Source: Allorhizobium sonneratiae (GTDB lineage: Bacteria > Pseudomonadota > Alphaproteobacteria > Rhizobiales > Rhizobiaceae). Taken from it: 64,000 nucleotides of DNA. The stretch covers positions 62,001 to 126,000 of the forward strand of contig NZ_JAMKOJ010000001.1 in NCBI RefSeq assembly GCF_023700755.1. Reading direction: 5' to 3'. Below, piece after piece: positions 11,103 through 21,600 of this stretch (positions are counted from its first letter, which is position 1; each line of letters starts with the position of its first letter). A program made the position numbers and the translations under genes. The notes beneath the pieces were generated by a model, which saw nothing but the letters and a program-made list of their open reading frames with translations, was not told where the DNA came from and searched no databases.

Positions 11103-11342
11103 ATTTCGCATCTTGCGTCCTTGGTGCGAAAGGGCAGAGACCGGGCTTGGCGTGGCATGCCGGCCTGTTTTCCGAAAGCGCATCTTCTTTCGGTTGTTTC
11201 CGACTTTGTTGATAAATCGCTGACGGCAAGCTTCACATAAGTTTCACTGCATAACCTTTTCGCGAACGCCGGTCGAATCTTTCTCGGCCTGATGCTTTCT
11301 GCTGCTGACGGATGTCAGCCTTGACCGATATGGGGATTGACT

Positions 11343-14300
11343 GTGGCTACCACGAAAACGACGACCGTAAGCGATCTTTCCACTGTTACAGGCACGACAA
11401 GCTCCGATTACATCATCGTCACCAGTGAGGTGTCGGGCCTCTCTCTCGATCTTGGCAATGGCTATGACCGTCTCGTTCTCGCCGATGGCGGCAACACAAT
11501 CACGCTCCTCAATGTTGAATCGCTGAAAAGTGGTTCCGGTGACGATGTCGTTTCCTACGACACCAAACTCACCTCCGGCACTATCGATCTGGGCGCAGGC
11601 AACGACATCGTTACCTTCTCCGACTATGGCGCGACAGCCACCATCGCCAATGTCGAAACCATCATCGGTGGGCAGACCAACGATTACATCACTTTCAATG
11701 CCCAGGCGCTTGGCACCTATATTGATCTCGGGGATGGCAGTGACCGCGTCTATCTCGGCAATTATGTCAACACGATCACGGCAATCGATGTCGAAACTGT
11801 CGTCGGCGGCACCAAGAACGATACCGTCTATATGCAAAACAGCGACAGCGAGACGGTGCGCCATATCGATCTCGGGTCGGGCAACGACTATCTCAATCTC
11901 GGTGACGGCGGCGGCACGGCCTATGTGGCGAACACGGAAACCATCATTGCCGGCTCCGGCGACGACATTATTTCCCTGAACAGCATTGCCTCGAAGATTT
12001 ATATCGATACCGGCGACGGTGAAGATACCGTCAAGCTCGGCGCCTATAACAACACGTTGACGATTGCCAATGCCGAAAGCATCATCGGCTCCAGCAGCGC
12101 CGATTACGTGACGCTGGGTGCCGCCGCAAACGGCGCTTTCGTATCCTTGGGCACGGGCAATGATACGCTGGTCCTGGGCGATTACGAAAACACCGTCAGC
12201 GTTTCGACCGTGGAAACCATTCTGGGCGGCTCCGGCGATGACGGCGTGCTGTTGACCGACGCCATGAAGGGCTATGTCGATCTTGGCGGTGGCAATGACA
12301 CGCTGCATATCAGCGACAGCGGTGCGACACTGACGGTGCTCAACACCGAAACCGTCATTGGCGGCGCAACCAACGATTACATCATCTACAAAACTGCTGT
12401 CACCGGCGGCGTCGTCGATCTGGGCGACGGCAATGACCGTGTGACGCTGGCGAACTACAACAACACCGTTACTTTCGCCAATGTCGAGACCATCACCGGC
12501 GGCACATCGAGCGATGTCATCACTCTCACATCGACGTTGTCGGGAGGCACGATCAACCTCGGCAACGGTATGGACAGCCTGACGCTCGGCGACGGCGGCA
12601 ACTCGCTGAATGTCAACAATGTCGAAACGATGATCAGTGGTTCGGGCGATGACGTCATCACCTATGCACTGTCGTCTTCGGGCGCCTATATCGATCTTGG
12701 AGACGGCAACGATATTCTGAGGCTGAGCGGCAGCGCCAATACCGTCACCATTCTCAATGTCGAAACGCTGACCTCCGGCTCCAGCAACGACAACATCGTC
12801 TGGGCCTCGCAGGTGACCGGCAGCCAGATTTCGCTTGGATCGGGCAATGACAAGCTGACGCTGTCCAATTTCGACAACACCGTCTCCTTCGCCTCGATCG
12901 AAACGTTGACGGGCGGAACCGGCAATGACGAAGTTTACCTGACCAGCACCACGACCGGGGCTTTCATCGATCTGGGTGACGGCAACGACATGTTCACCTC
13001 GATCAACGGCGGCACGGTCACGCTGCGCAATGTCGAAACGGTCATGGGTGACGACGGCATCGAAAAGATCACGTTCGACCGCGCAGCCCAGGGTGTCTAT
13101 ATCGATCTTGGCGAGGGGACTGACAGTGTCACTTTCGGCAATTACAACAATACGGCAACGCTGTTGAATGTTGAATCGATCACGGCGGGCTCGTCGAGCG
13201 ACGTCATCACGCTGGAGTCGGAAATTACCGGCGGCACCATCGATCTTGGGCGCGGCAATGACCAACTGACGCTGAGCGATGACGGCGCAACCTTTACTGC
13301 CGCGAATATCGAAACCGTCATCAGTGGCAGCGCTGATGACGACATCACCATCAGCACCTCCCTGACCGGCGGCTCCTATGATCTTGGTGACGGTAACGAC
13401 ACGCTGACCCTGACCAGTTCGGTCACGCTGACGATTGCCAATGTCGAAACCCTGGTTGGTGCGGGCACGACCAGCCCCAACAGAATTACCCTGAGTGCCC
13501 AGACAACCGGCCTGGACATCACGCTTGGCGCCGGTAATGACAGTCTGGTGCTGGCCAATGCCGACAATACGGTTACGGTCTCCTCGGTTGAATCGGTTCA
13601 GGGTGGCTCGGGCAGCGATCTGATCTACCTGAATGACACCTCCACCGGCGCCCGGATCAATCTGGGCGATGGCAATGACGAACTGCACATGCTGAATGGT
13701 GGTACGGTGACGGTTCAGGATGTCGAAACGGTGATCGGCGAAAGCAGCTCAGATATCGTCACCTTCGGCAATGCGGCTCAGGGCGCCTATATAGATCTTG
13801 GCGAGGGCACCGACAGCGTTACCTTCGGCAATTACAACAACACAGCGACGCTGCTGAATGTCGAAACCATCACGGCCGGCAGCTCGACCGATGTGATCAC
13901 GCTTGGAACTGCCATCGATAATGGCACGATCGACCTTGGCCGTGGCAACGACCAACTGACGTTGAGCAATGATGGCGGCACCTTTACCGCCGCCAATATC
14001 GAAACACTGATTGGTGGTTCGGCGGATGACGCGATCACCATCAGCACAGCAATCACCGGCGGAACTTACGATCTTGGTGACGGCACCGATACGCTGACGC
14101 TCAATAGTGCCGTCACGATGACGTTGTCCAATATTGAAACCGTGATCGGGACGGCCACGACCAGCTCCGACAGGATCACGCTGGGTTCCCAGGCGACGGG
14201 GCTGACAATTTCGCTCGGCACCGGCAATGACAGCCTGAACCTCGGCGATTACGACAATACGGTCACAATTTCCTCGATTGAATCGGTGCAGGGCTATACC

Positions 14301-17300
14301 GGCAGCGATACGGTGGTGCTGAACGATACGCCCACCGGAGCTCTGATCTTCCTCGGCAACGGCAGCGACATGCTGCATATGCTGAACGGCGGTACCGTCA
14401 CCGCGCAGAATGTCGAAACACTGATCGGCGAGAGCAGCGCCGATATCGTGACCTTTGGCAAGGTGGCCACCGGTGTCTATATCGATCTCGGCGGCGGCAA
14501 TGACAGCGTCACCTTCGGCAATTTCACCAACACTGCAACGCTCTTGAACGTTGAAACGATTACGGCAGGCAACACCACCGATCTGATCACGCTCGGCGGT
14601 GGTGTGACCGGTGCGATGATCGATCTTGGCAAGGGCAATGACGAACTGACAGTGAGCGACGAAGGCGGCACCTTCACCGCCGCCAATGTCGAAACCCTGA
14701 TTGCCGGTGCCGCCGATGACAGCATCACCATCAATTCGACTCTGACGGCGGGCTCCTATGACCTTGGGGACGGTTACGACACGCTGACCCTGACAAGTTC
14801 CGTCAGCATCACGGTCGCCAATGTCGAAACCCTGATCGGCTCGGATACGACGAGCAACAACAATATCGTCTGGGGCGTGCAGGCAACTGGCAGCGATATC
14901 ACGCTCGGCAGCGGCAACGACCAGCTGACGCTTGCCAATTTCGACAATACCGTGACGCTGAGCTCGGTCGAGACGGTCACGGGCGGCACCGGCGACGACA
15001 ATGTCTATTACGCCAGCAGCAGTTCGGGCGCGCTGATCGATCTCGGTGACGGGGATGACAAGTTCACCTCGGCCGGAGGCGGCACTTTCACCCTGCGCAA
15101 TGTGGAATCGGTGATCGGTCAGAGCAATTCGGATGTGATCATCTTCGACCGTGCGGTGACGGGGGCCTATATCGATCTCGGGGAAGGTTCCGACAGCGTC
15201 ACCTTCAACAATTTTGCCAACACTGCGACACTCCTGAATGTCGAAACGATCACCGCAGGCAATTCCAGCGACATCATCACGCTCGGCTCGGAAATCAATG
15301 GTGGTATCATCGATCTCGGCAAGGGCAATGACCAGCTGACGCTCAACAATGATGGCGGTACGCTGACGGCGGTCAATGTCGAAACCATTATCGGTGGCAC
15401 ATCCGACGATGAAGTGACCCTGACGGGCAGCGTCACCACGGCCACCATCGATCTGGGCGATGGCAATGACACGCTGACGGTAACCGCCAGCGGCACCTTC
15501 AGCATCGCCAATGTCGAAACGCTGAACATGAATGCGGCCGGCACCTATTCGCTGACCAATGCTGAAACCATCACCGGCACCACCGGCACGCAGAATGTCG
15601 TTCTCTCCAGCGCCTATAGCGGCAGCGTCGATCTCGGCGACGGGTCCGACTCGCTGACCATGGCGAACGGATCGAACACGATCACCGCCTCGAATATCGA
15701 GACGATCACTGGCGGTACCGGCGATGACATGGTGACGCTCGGCACGGTGAGCGCCAATTCGATCATCGATCTTGGCGACGGCAACAATACGCTGAAATTC
15801 GGCGATAGCGGCGGTTCGCTCACGGTTGTCAATGTCGAAAGCATCATTGGCGGCACTGGTAGCGACATCGTTGTGTTCAAGGATGCGCAGACCGGCGTGT
15901 CGATCGACCTTGGTGATGGATCCGATGCGGTCATCTTCGCCAACTATGCCAATACGGCGACGCTTTCCAACATCGAAACGATCACCGGCGGTACCAATTC
16001 CGACGTGATCACGCTTGGTCAGGCCACCACCGGCATGTCGCTCGATCTCGGCAAGGGGCTGGACCAGCTCACGCTATCCGCCGATGGCGGCACGCTCAGC
16101 ATTGCCAATATTGAAACCGTCATCGGTTCCGACCAGAACGATATCATTACCTTGTCCTCGGCCATGACCGGTGGCACGATTTCACTCGGTGACGGCAACG
16201 ACCAGTTCATCATCGGCGATGTCGGCGGCACGGCAACGATTTCGGGGATCGAAACCGTCACTGGTGGCTCGGCCAATGATGTCATCACGCTTGCGGCAGA
16301 TGAGACAGGCACGATCGATCTGGGCGGCGGCAACGATGCTGTTATCTTCTCCAGCACCGGCAACACGGTGACGCTTGCCGGCGTTGAGACGGTGACGGGC
16401 GGTGCCGGAGACGATTATGTCGAGTTTTCCGCTGCGGTGACCGGTGCGACGGTCAATCTTGGTGCGGGCAATGATGTTTTGAAAATGGACTCGGCTGGCG
16501 GTACCGTTACAGTCACCGGCACGGAATCCATCCTCGGTGATGTCGGCTCCGATATTATCACCATCGGTGAGCAGATGACTGGCGGCATCATCGATCTCAA
16601 TGCCGGTAACGACCAACTGATCCTGAACAATTCCGTCAACACGGTTACAGTCGAAAATGTCGAAACCGTCACCGGTGGTTCACAGCAGGATACTGTCTAT
16701 CTTGCCGGCACCTATACCGGCGGCACCATCGACCTGGGCAGCGGCAATGACAGCCTGATCTTCGGCGCAAGCGGTGCAACCGTCACGGTTGCCAACACCG
16801 AAACGATCACCGGCTCGACTGGCGACGACGTCGTCACCATCAGCGGCTCGATCGGCGGCGCCAATATCGATCTCGGTGACGGTAACGACACATTGACCTG
16901 GTCGTCCGGTCTGACGGCGACGGTGTCCAATGTCGAAACCATCACCGGCGGCTCAAATTCCGACATCATCACGCTCGCTACGCAATGGGTTAACGGTTAT
17001 ATCGATCTTGGCGACGGTTCCGACAAGCTGACTCTGGCGAATTATGCCAACACCGTCTCGCTTGCCAATGTCGAGACGGTCATCGGCCAGTCCTATGACG
17101 ATTATATCGCGATCAACAGCTCTACTTATAGTGGCTACATGAATCTCGGCGCTGGCAATGACGAGGTACATCTGGCCTCGTCCACCAGCACCGCCACCCT
17201 TCTCGGGGTTGAGTCGGTCATGGGCGGTTCCGGTGACGACAAGGTGACGATCGGCGATCAGGCAACCGGGATCAGCATCGATCTCGGCGACGGCAACGAC

Positions 17301-18053
17301 ACGGTGGCGCTTGGCAATTACACCAATACGGTCAGCCTCTATAACGTCGAATCCGTCAGCGGCGGCAGCAATTCCGACGTGGTCTATGTCACCGATACCG
17401 AGATTTCCAACGGTCAGTATTTCCTTGGCACCGGCATGGACTATCTGAGCTTCGACAAGGCGGCGACGGCCACCGTCTCCAGCGTCGAAACCCTGGTGGG
17501 ATCGAGCTATGACGACAACATCACCGTTTCCGGCCAGTATACCGGGGTGGCGATCGATCTCGGCAGCGGCGAAGACACTCTGACCCTCGGATCTGCCTCG
17601 ACCCTGACCACGGTCAATATCGAAAACATCAATGGCAGTTCCGGCGCCGATTATATCGTGCTCTCCGGATCGACCAACACAACGGTCAATCTGGGCGCGG
17701 GCAATGACACCATTGTCATGGGCGACGGTCAGGATACGGTCACGGGCGGCGACGGCTCCGACCTTTTCATCTTCAACTCGACGGCATCGTCCAGCACGTC
17801 CAGTCCCGATACGATCACCGACTTCGTCAACGGGTCTGACAAGCTGATGTTCAGCGGTCTTCTGAGCGGCACCTTCTCCTATCTCGGGACCGACACGACC
17901 CTGTCGGGCACGGGCAATTCGGAAGCCTATTTCGTCAACGATACCGCAACGCTCTATGTCGATACCAATGGTGACGGCACGGTGGACATGCAGCTCACTT
18001 TGTCGGGGAAAACCGCCGACAACATGTCCGCCAGCGACTTCCGATGGAGTTGA
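11343..18053 (+). CDS. Giant repeat protein, type I secreted RTX-like adhesin/matrix protein
   Basis: 2,236 residues, made of about 46 repeats of roughly 45 residues on the pattern IDLGDGNDTLTL, a short turn, NTVTIANVETITGG, SGDDVITL. Each carries a G-x-GND step like calcium-binding RTX repeats, but with a beta-strand segment between them. It is rich in Thr, Ser, Asn, Asp and Gly; I see no Cys and few Lys or Arg. The last 140 residues change to classical RTX (GGDGSDLFIF near 2135) and a tail resembling the C-terminal domain of serralysins (YVDTNGDGTVDM, ending SDFRWS), the usual place of an uncleaved type I signal. There is no N-terminal signal peptide. Start: GTG at 11343, six bases after GGGGA; an in-frame TTG at 11337 abuts that site. 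Type I exporter genes lie at 26.6-30.2 kb. Likely role: surface adhesion or matrix; the function is inferred. Confidence 0.85.
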   Translation: MATTKTTTVSDLSTVTGTTSSDYIIVTSEVSGLSLDLGNGYDRLVLADGGNTITLLNVESLKSGSGDDVVSYDTKLTSGTIDLGAGNDIVTFSDYGATATIANVETIIGGQTNDYITFNAQALGTYIDLGDGSDRVYLGNYVNTITAIDVETVVGGTKNDTVYMQNSDSETVRHIDLGSGNDYLNLGDGGGTAYVANTETIIAGSGDDIISLNSIASKIYIDTGDGEDTVKLGAYNNTLTIANAESIIGSSSADYVTLGAAANGAFVSLGTGNDTLVLGDYENTVSVSTVETILGGSGDDGVLLTDAMKGYVDLGGGNDTLHISDSGATLTVLNTETVIGGATNDYIIYKTAVTGGVVDLGDGNDRVTLANYNNTVTFANVETITGGTSSDVITLTSTLSGGTINLGNGMDSLTLGDGGNSLNVNNVETMISGSGDDVITYALSSSGAYIDLGDGNDILRLSGSANTVTILNVETLTSGSSNDNIVWASQVTGSQISLGSGNDKLTLSNFDNTVSFASIETLTGGTGNDEVYLTSTTTGAFIDLGDGNDMFTSINGGTVTLRNVETVMGDDGIEKITFDRAAQGVYIDLGEGTDSVTFGNYNNTATLLNVESITAGSSSDVITLESEITGGTIDLGRGNDQLTLSDDGATFTAANIETVISGSADDDITISTSLTGGSYDLGDGNDTLTLTSSVTLTIANVETLVGAGTTSPNRITLSAQTTGLDITLGAGNDSLVLANADNTVTVSSVESVQGGSGSDLIYLNDTSTGARINLGDGNDELHMLNGGTVTVQDVETVIGESSSDIVTFGNAAQGAYIDLGEGTDSVTFGNYNNTATLLNVETITAGSSTDVITLGTAIDNGTIDLGRGNDQLTLSNDGGTFTAANIETLIGGSADDAITISTAITGGTYDLGDGTDTLTLNSAVTMTLSNIETVIGTATTSSDRITLGSQATGLTISLGTGNDSLNLGDYDNTVTISSIESVQGYTGSDTVVLNDTPTGALIFLGNGSDMLHMLNGGTVTAQNVETLIGESSADIVTFGKVATGVYIDLGGGNDSVTFGNFTNTATLLNVETITAGNTTDLITLGGGVTGAMIDLGKGNDELTVSDEGGTFTAANVETLIAGAADDSITINSTLTAGSYDLGDGYDTLTLTSSVSITVANVETLIGSDTTSNNNIVWGVQATGSDITLGSGNDQLTLANFDNTVTLSSVETVTGGTGDDNVYYASSSSGALIDLGDGDDKFTSAGGGTFTLRNVESVIGQSNSDVIIFDRAVTGAYIDLGEGSDSVTFNNFANTATLLNVETITAGNSSDIITLGSEINGGIIDLGKGNDQLTLNNDGGTLTAVNVETIIGGTSDDEVTLTGSVTTATIDLGDGNDTLTVTASGTFSIANVETLNMNAAGTYSLTNAETITGTTGTQNVVLSSAYSGSVDLGDGSDSLTMANGSNTITASNIETITGGTGDDMVTLGTVSANSIIDLGDGNNTLKFGDSGGSLTVVNVESIIGGTGSDIVVFKDAQTGVSIDLGDGSDAVIFANYANTATLSNIETITGGTNSDVITLGQATTGMSLDLGKGLDQLTLSADGGTLSIANIETVIGSDQNDIITLSSAMTGGTISLGDGNDQFIIGDVGGTATISGIETVTGGSANDVITLAADETGTIDLGGGNDAVIFSSTGNTVTLAGVETVTGGAGDDYVEFSAAVTGATVNLGAGNDVLKMDSAGGTVTVTGTESILGDVGSDIITIGEQMTGGIIDLNAGNDQLILNNSVNTVTVENVETVTGGSQQDTVYLAGTYTGGTIDLGSGNDSLIFGASGATVTVANTETITGSTGDDVVTISGSIGGANIDLGDGNDTLTWSSGLTATVSNVETITGGSNSDIITLATQWVNGYIDLGDGSDKLTLANYANTVSLANVETVIGQSYDDYIAINSSTYSGYMNLGAGNDEVHLASSTSTATLLGVESVMGGSGDDKVTIGDQATGISIDLGDGNDTVALGNYTNTVSLYNVESVSGGSNSDVVYVTDTEISNGQYFLGTGMDYLSFDKAATATVSSVETLVGSSYDDNITVSGQYTGVAIDLGSGEDTLTLGSASTLTTVNIENINGSSGADYIVLSGSTNTTVNLGAGNDTIVMGDGQDTVTGGDGSDLFIFNSTASSSTSSPDTITDFVNGSDKLMFSGLLSGTFSYLGTDTTLSGTGNSEAYFVNDTATLYVDTNGDGTVDMQLTLSGKTADNMSASDFRWS
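13090..15860 (+). repeat. 690-base higher-order tandem repeat inside the giant gene
   Basis: Groups of five 45-residue units repeat as blocks of 230 residues. The marker codons for the second residue of YIDLGEG start at 13101, 13791, 14481 and 15171, exactly 690 bases apart three times. Each block shows the same order: YIDLGEGTDSVTFGNY, NTATLLNVETITAG, IDLGRGNDQLTL, then a unit with two or three extra residues (TTSSD) and a unit beginning VESVQGG or VETVTGG. Copies differ by many synonymous and some coding changes. Confidence 0.85.
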
Positions 18054-18105
18054 TGGCCGCGTCCCGGCCATCTACCCTTGCGGCAACGCGAATCGGAGAA
18101 CGCAT

Positions 18106-18504
18106 ATGATCGAAGTTCCTGTGTCCTGGGGCGAACTGATCGACAAGATCACCATTCTGGAGATCAAATCGGAGCGGATTGCTGACGAGGCCAAACGCGC
18201 CAATGTCGAGCGGGAGCTTATTCTGCTCACCGAACGGCGAAAGCCTGTGGAAAACCATGAGGCCGTTCGGGCCATCACCGCCGAGCTGCGTGCGGTCAAC
18301 ACTGCGCTCTGGGAGATCGAGGACGATATCCGCGATTGCGAGCGCGCGGGCGATTTCGGCAGCCGTTTCATTGAACTTGCCCGTTCGGTCTACATCACAA
18401 ATGATCGTCGTGCCGATCTCAAACGTGAGATCAATTCGGCGCTGGGTTCTGCTATCGTCGAGGAAAAATCCTACAAGCCCTATACCGTAGAAAAGGCGTC
18501 TTGA
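18106..18504 (+). CDS. DUF6165-like small protein of unknown function
   Basis: 132 residues, starting MIEVPVSWGELIDKITILEI. The start at 18106 has GGAG about seven bases upstream, and the frame upstream reads through the end of the giant gene in another frame. The protein is highly charged and almost all helical, with heptad-like spacing between residues 10 and 110, so a coiled coil is likely. I recall the opening motif from a conserved family listed as DUF6165, often found near surface-glycan genes; that recollection is the only functional hint. It lies 52 bases after the giant gene and 98 bases before the TPR/glycosyltransferase gene, on the same strand, so it is probably part of that system. 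Confidence 0.75.
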   Translation: MIEVPVSWGELIDKITILEIKSERIADEAKRANVERELILLTERRKPVENHEAVRAITAELRAVNTALWEIEDDIRDCERAGDFGSRFIELARSVYITNDRRADLKREINSALGSAIVEEKSYKPYTVEKAS

Positions 18505-18602
18505 AGGCGTCTTGACGGATCAGGAATGGGATTGTCAGACGGGTCGGGAGCCTCCGCCTGTCGATGGTGCGGCCATGATGGCCGGAAGAGGGAAGGGTCG
18601 TC

Positions 18603-21600
18603 ATGACGGCGCAAGAGATTTCGCACTGCCGTTCGCTTCTGGCTGAAGGAAAGGCGAGCGAAGCGCTCGAACGGTTGGAAAGCCTTGCCAGCGCCCATCC
18701 TGATGATGGCGATGTTCAGCATTACCTTGGCCTTGCCCGCCATCTTGCCGGTGGATCGGCGCAGGCGCTTGCCGCTTTCGAGCGGGCCGCCGAGCTTCTG
18801 CCCGAGGATGCGGCGGTTTTCCAGAACATGGTGCTGCCGCTTCTGGCCATGGGTGAGGAAGCGCGCGCCGTCGAAATGGCGCAAAAGGCTGTCAAGCTTG
18901 CGGCCTCCGCAGTTGGTGCGCGGATCAATCTGGTCATGGCGCTGATTTCCGCGCGTCGTTTCAAAGAAGCGCGGGCCATGGTCGAGGCAGGGCTGGCGCT
19001 CAAATCCGACGACCCGGTGCTTCTGCGGCAAAAGGGGGTGATCCTTCTTGATCTCAAAGAAGATGCTGCCGAGGCGGAGCGGTGTCTGCGCGCTTCCGCC
19101 GCGCTGAAGCCGGATGTCGAAACCTTTTACAATCTGGGTGTGATGCTGCATGGGCAGGCCCGCGACCGCGAGGCCGTCGAGGCCTATCGACAGGCACTGA
19201 TGCTGTCGCCCAAGCACAAGCCGTCCTTGAACAATCTCGCCGCCAGTTTCCGCAATATCGGCGAGGTGAAGCGCGCCGAACGGGTGCTGACGCAATTGCT
19301 AACCCTGGAGGACAGGCCGGTCTTTCGTTTCAACCGCGCCTGCCTCACCCTGATGCAGGGGGACTGGCTCACGGCCTGGGCCGATTATGAAGGACGGGGC
19401 GAGGCCATGGGCACGCAACCCGATCCGGCTCTCGTTCAAGGCCCGCGCTGGCAGGGCGAAACGCTGGCTGAGGGTCGTCTTCTGGTGTTTCACGAGCAGG
19501 GCCTTGGCGATACGCTGCAATTCATCCGCCTTTTGCCGGAGATTGCCGGGCGGGTCAAACAACTGATCTTTGTCTGCCAGCCGAAATTGTTGCGGCTATT
19601 GCGCTCGGCCCCGATGTTTCGCGATGGCCGGATTGCCCTTGTGCCGCATGGGGCGGATCTGCCAGCCTATGACGTCTGGCTGCCGCTTCTGTCGCTGCCG
19701 GGCATTGTCGGGCTGACACCGGACAGGACCGGTTATCCTGCACCCTATCTGCGGGTCGAGCAGACGCCTGCTGAACATTGGCGTAGCTGGCTTGCCAGCC
19801 TTGATGGCCACCATGAAGACCAAGGGGCGGCAAAGCGGCTCAAGATCGGCCTCGTCTGGCAGGGCAATCCCAAGGCCTATGGCGAACCGGGACGCTCGCT
19901 GCCGCTTGCGGCGTTTCAGCCGCTGGCCACCCTCGGCGACAGGGTCTGCCTGATTTCCCTGCAAAAGGGTGAGGGGGCGGACCAGTCGGTGCCGGAGGGG
20001 ATGCACCTGACCGTGCCGCCGGACCTCGATCCGTCTGACGATGCCTTTATCGATACGGCTGCCCTGATTGCCTCGCTCGATCTGGTGATTACCTCCGACA
20101 CGGCGGTCGCCCATCTGGCAGGCGCACTGGCCAAGCCCGTCTGGATGCTTCTGAAAAAATCACCGGACTGGCGCTGGGGCCTGTCCGGTCTTTTAACCGA
20201 CTGGTATCCGACCATGCGGCTGTTCCGGCAGACGGAGGCCGGTGACTGGCAGCACGTGATGGCGGATGTGCTGTATGATCTTCAGGTGCTCTTGTCGACA
20301 CCACGTCGTCTCGACCCGGCCCCGATGGAACCGGAAGCCTGCCTTGAAGAGGCGGTGAGGCGGCATCAGGCCCGCGATTATGCCGGGGCACTGCCGCTTT
20401 ACCGGCATGTTCTTTCACACAACATCCAGCCGGACCGGGTCTGGAACCTGACAGGCATGGCCATGCTGGAGGCGGGCGGACGGCGCTCTGCCTCCGGGCG
20501 ACAGGCGCTGCCCTTTTGTGCCTGGGCTGTCGCCTTGAGACCCGCAGCCAGCGACATGTGGAGCAATTTCGCCATTGCGCTCGATGCAGCGGGCCTGAAG
20601 CAAGACGGGATGCGGGCGCTGCGCCATGGCCTCGTCTACCGGCCGGACCATCTGCCCTCGCAACTGGCCATGGCACGGCGGGAGACGGCTGCCGGCAAGG
20701 CGGAGGCCTCGCTTGCCCGCGTGGCGGCATTGTTGAAGCAAAATCCGCATTCGGCCCAGGCTCTCTCCGTCTATGCGGCAGCGGCAACGGCGCTTGAGAA
20801 GCTGGACGAGGCCGAGGCGGCGCTGAAGCGGGCCATGGTGCTGGAGCCGGAGCTTGCCGCCCACAAGGTGCAGCTCGGCGCGGTGCTGTTGAAAAAGAAA
20901 CAGCCGCAGGCCGCCCGGCGTCTTTGGGAAAAGGCGCTGGTGCTCGACCCCACCAATGCCGATGCCTGGAGCAATCTGGGTGTGGCCGAGCGCAATCACG
21001 GGCTTGTCGATCTTGCCATCTGGTTTCAAAAACAGGGTGCGCGCGCCCAGCCGGATCATGCCGAAAGCTGGAGCAATCTCGGCATCAGCCTGATGGATGG
21101 CGGCTATGAAAGCGAGGCCGAACAGGCCTTCAGCAAGGCGATTGCCGCACGACCCAACTATGCCGATGCAGAAATGGCGCTGGCCATGGCCTATATGAAT
21201 CAGGGCGATTATGCCCGTGGCCTGCCGCTTTACGAACGCCGTTTCGATGTGCAGGCGCTGGGTATCGATCGGGACAAGGTGCGCCTGCCGATCTGGCAGG
21301 GTGAGGATCTGACGGGCAAATCCATCTTCGTTTTGGCCGAACAGGGCTTTGGCGATGCCTTCCAGTTCTGCCGTTATGCCATGCTGCTGAAACAGCGCGG
21401 TGCGGCAAAGGTGGTGGTCGGCACACGCCGCAAGATTGCCAGCCTGATGGCCACCGTGCCGGGCATTGACGGGGTGATCGCCGAAAGCGATGTCATCCCG
21501 AAGCTCGACTATCAGGTCTTCATGATGAGCCTGCCCTATTATTGCGGCACGACAGCCGAGACCATTCCGGCCTTTCCCGCCTATCTTGCCGCCGACCCTG

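Larger units (their letters stand above)
10981..11342. other. Intergenic region before the giant repeat-protein gene
   Basis: 362 bases with no gene. The first third holds a genome repeat (11012-11054) and a second hairpin with a following T-rich run (11055-11102), together a likely end for the upstream transcript. The rest must hold the promoter of the giant gene; I cannot name clear -35 and -10 boxes. Confidence 0.6.

Noticed and set aside
11244..13688. 814-codon open frame on the minus strand across the first third of the giant gene
   Set aside because: It is antisense to strongly patterned coding repeats; the repeat and codon bias keep the opposite frame open. It has no ribosome site and its translation only mirrors the repeats.
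11343..18053. Regular direct repeats that could be taken for a CRISPR array or satellite
   Set aside because: The periods are multiples of three, the frame is open throughout, and differences are mostly synonymous; these are protein repeats, not spacers and repeats.
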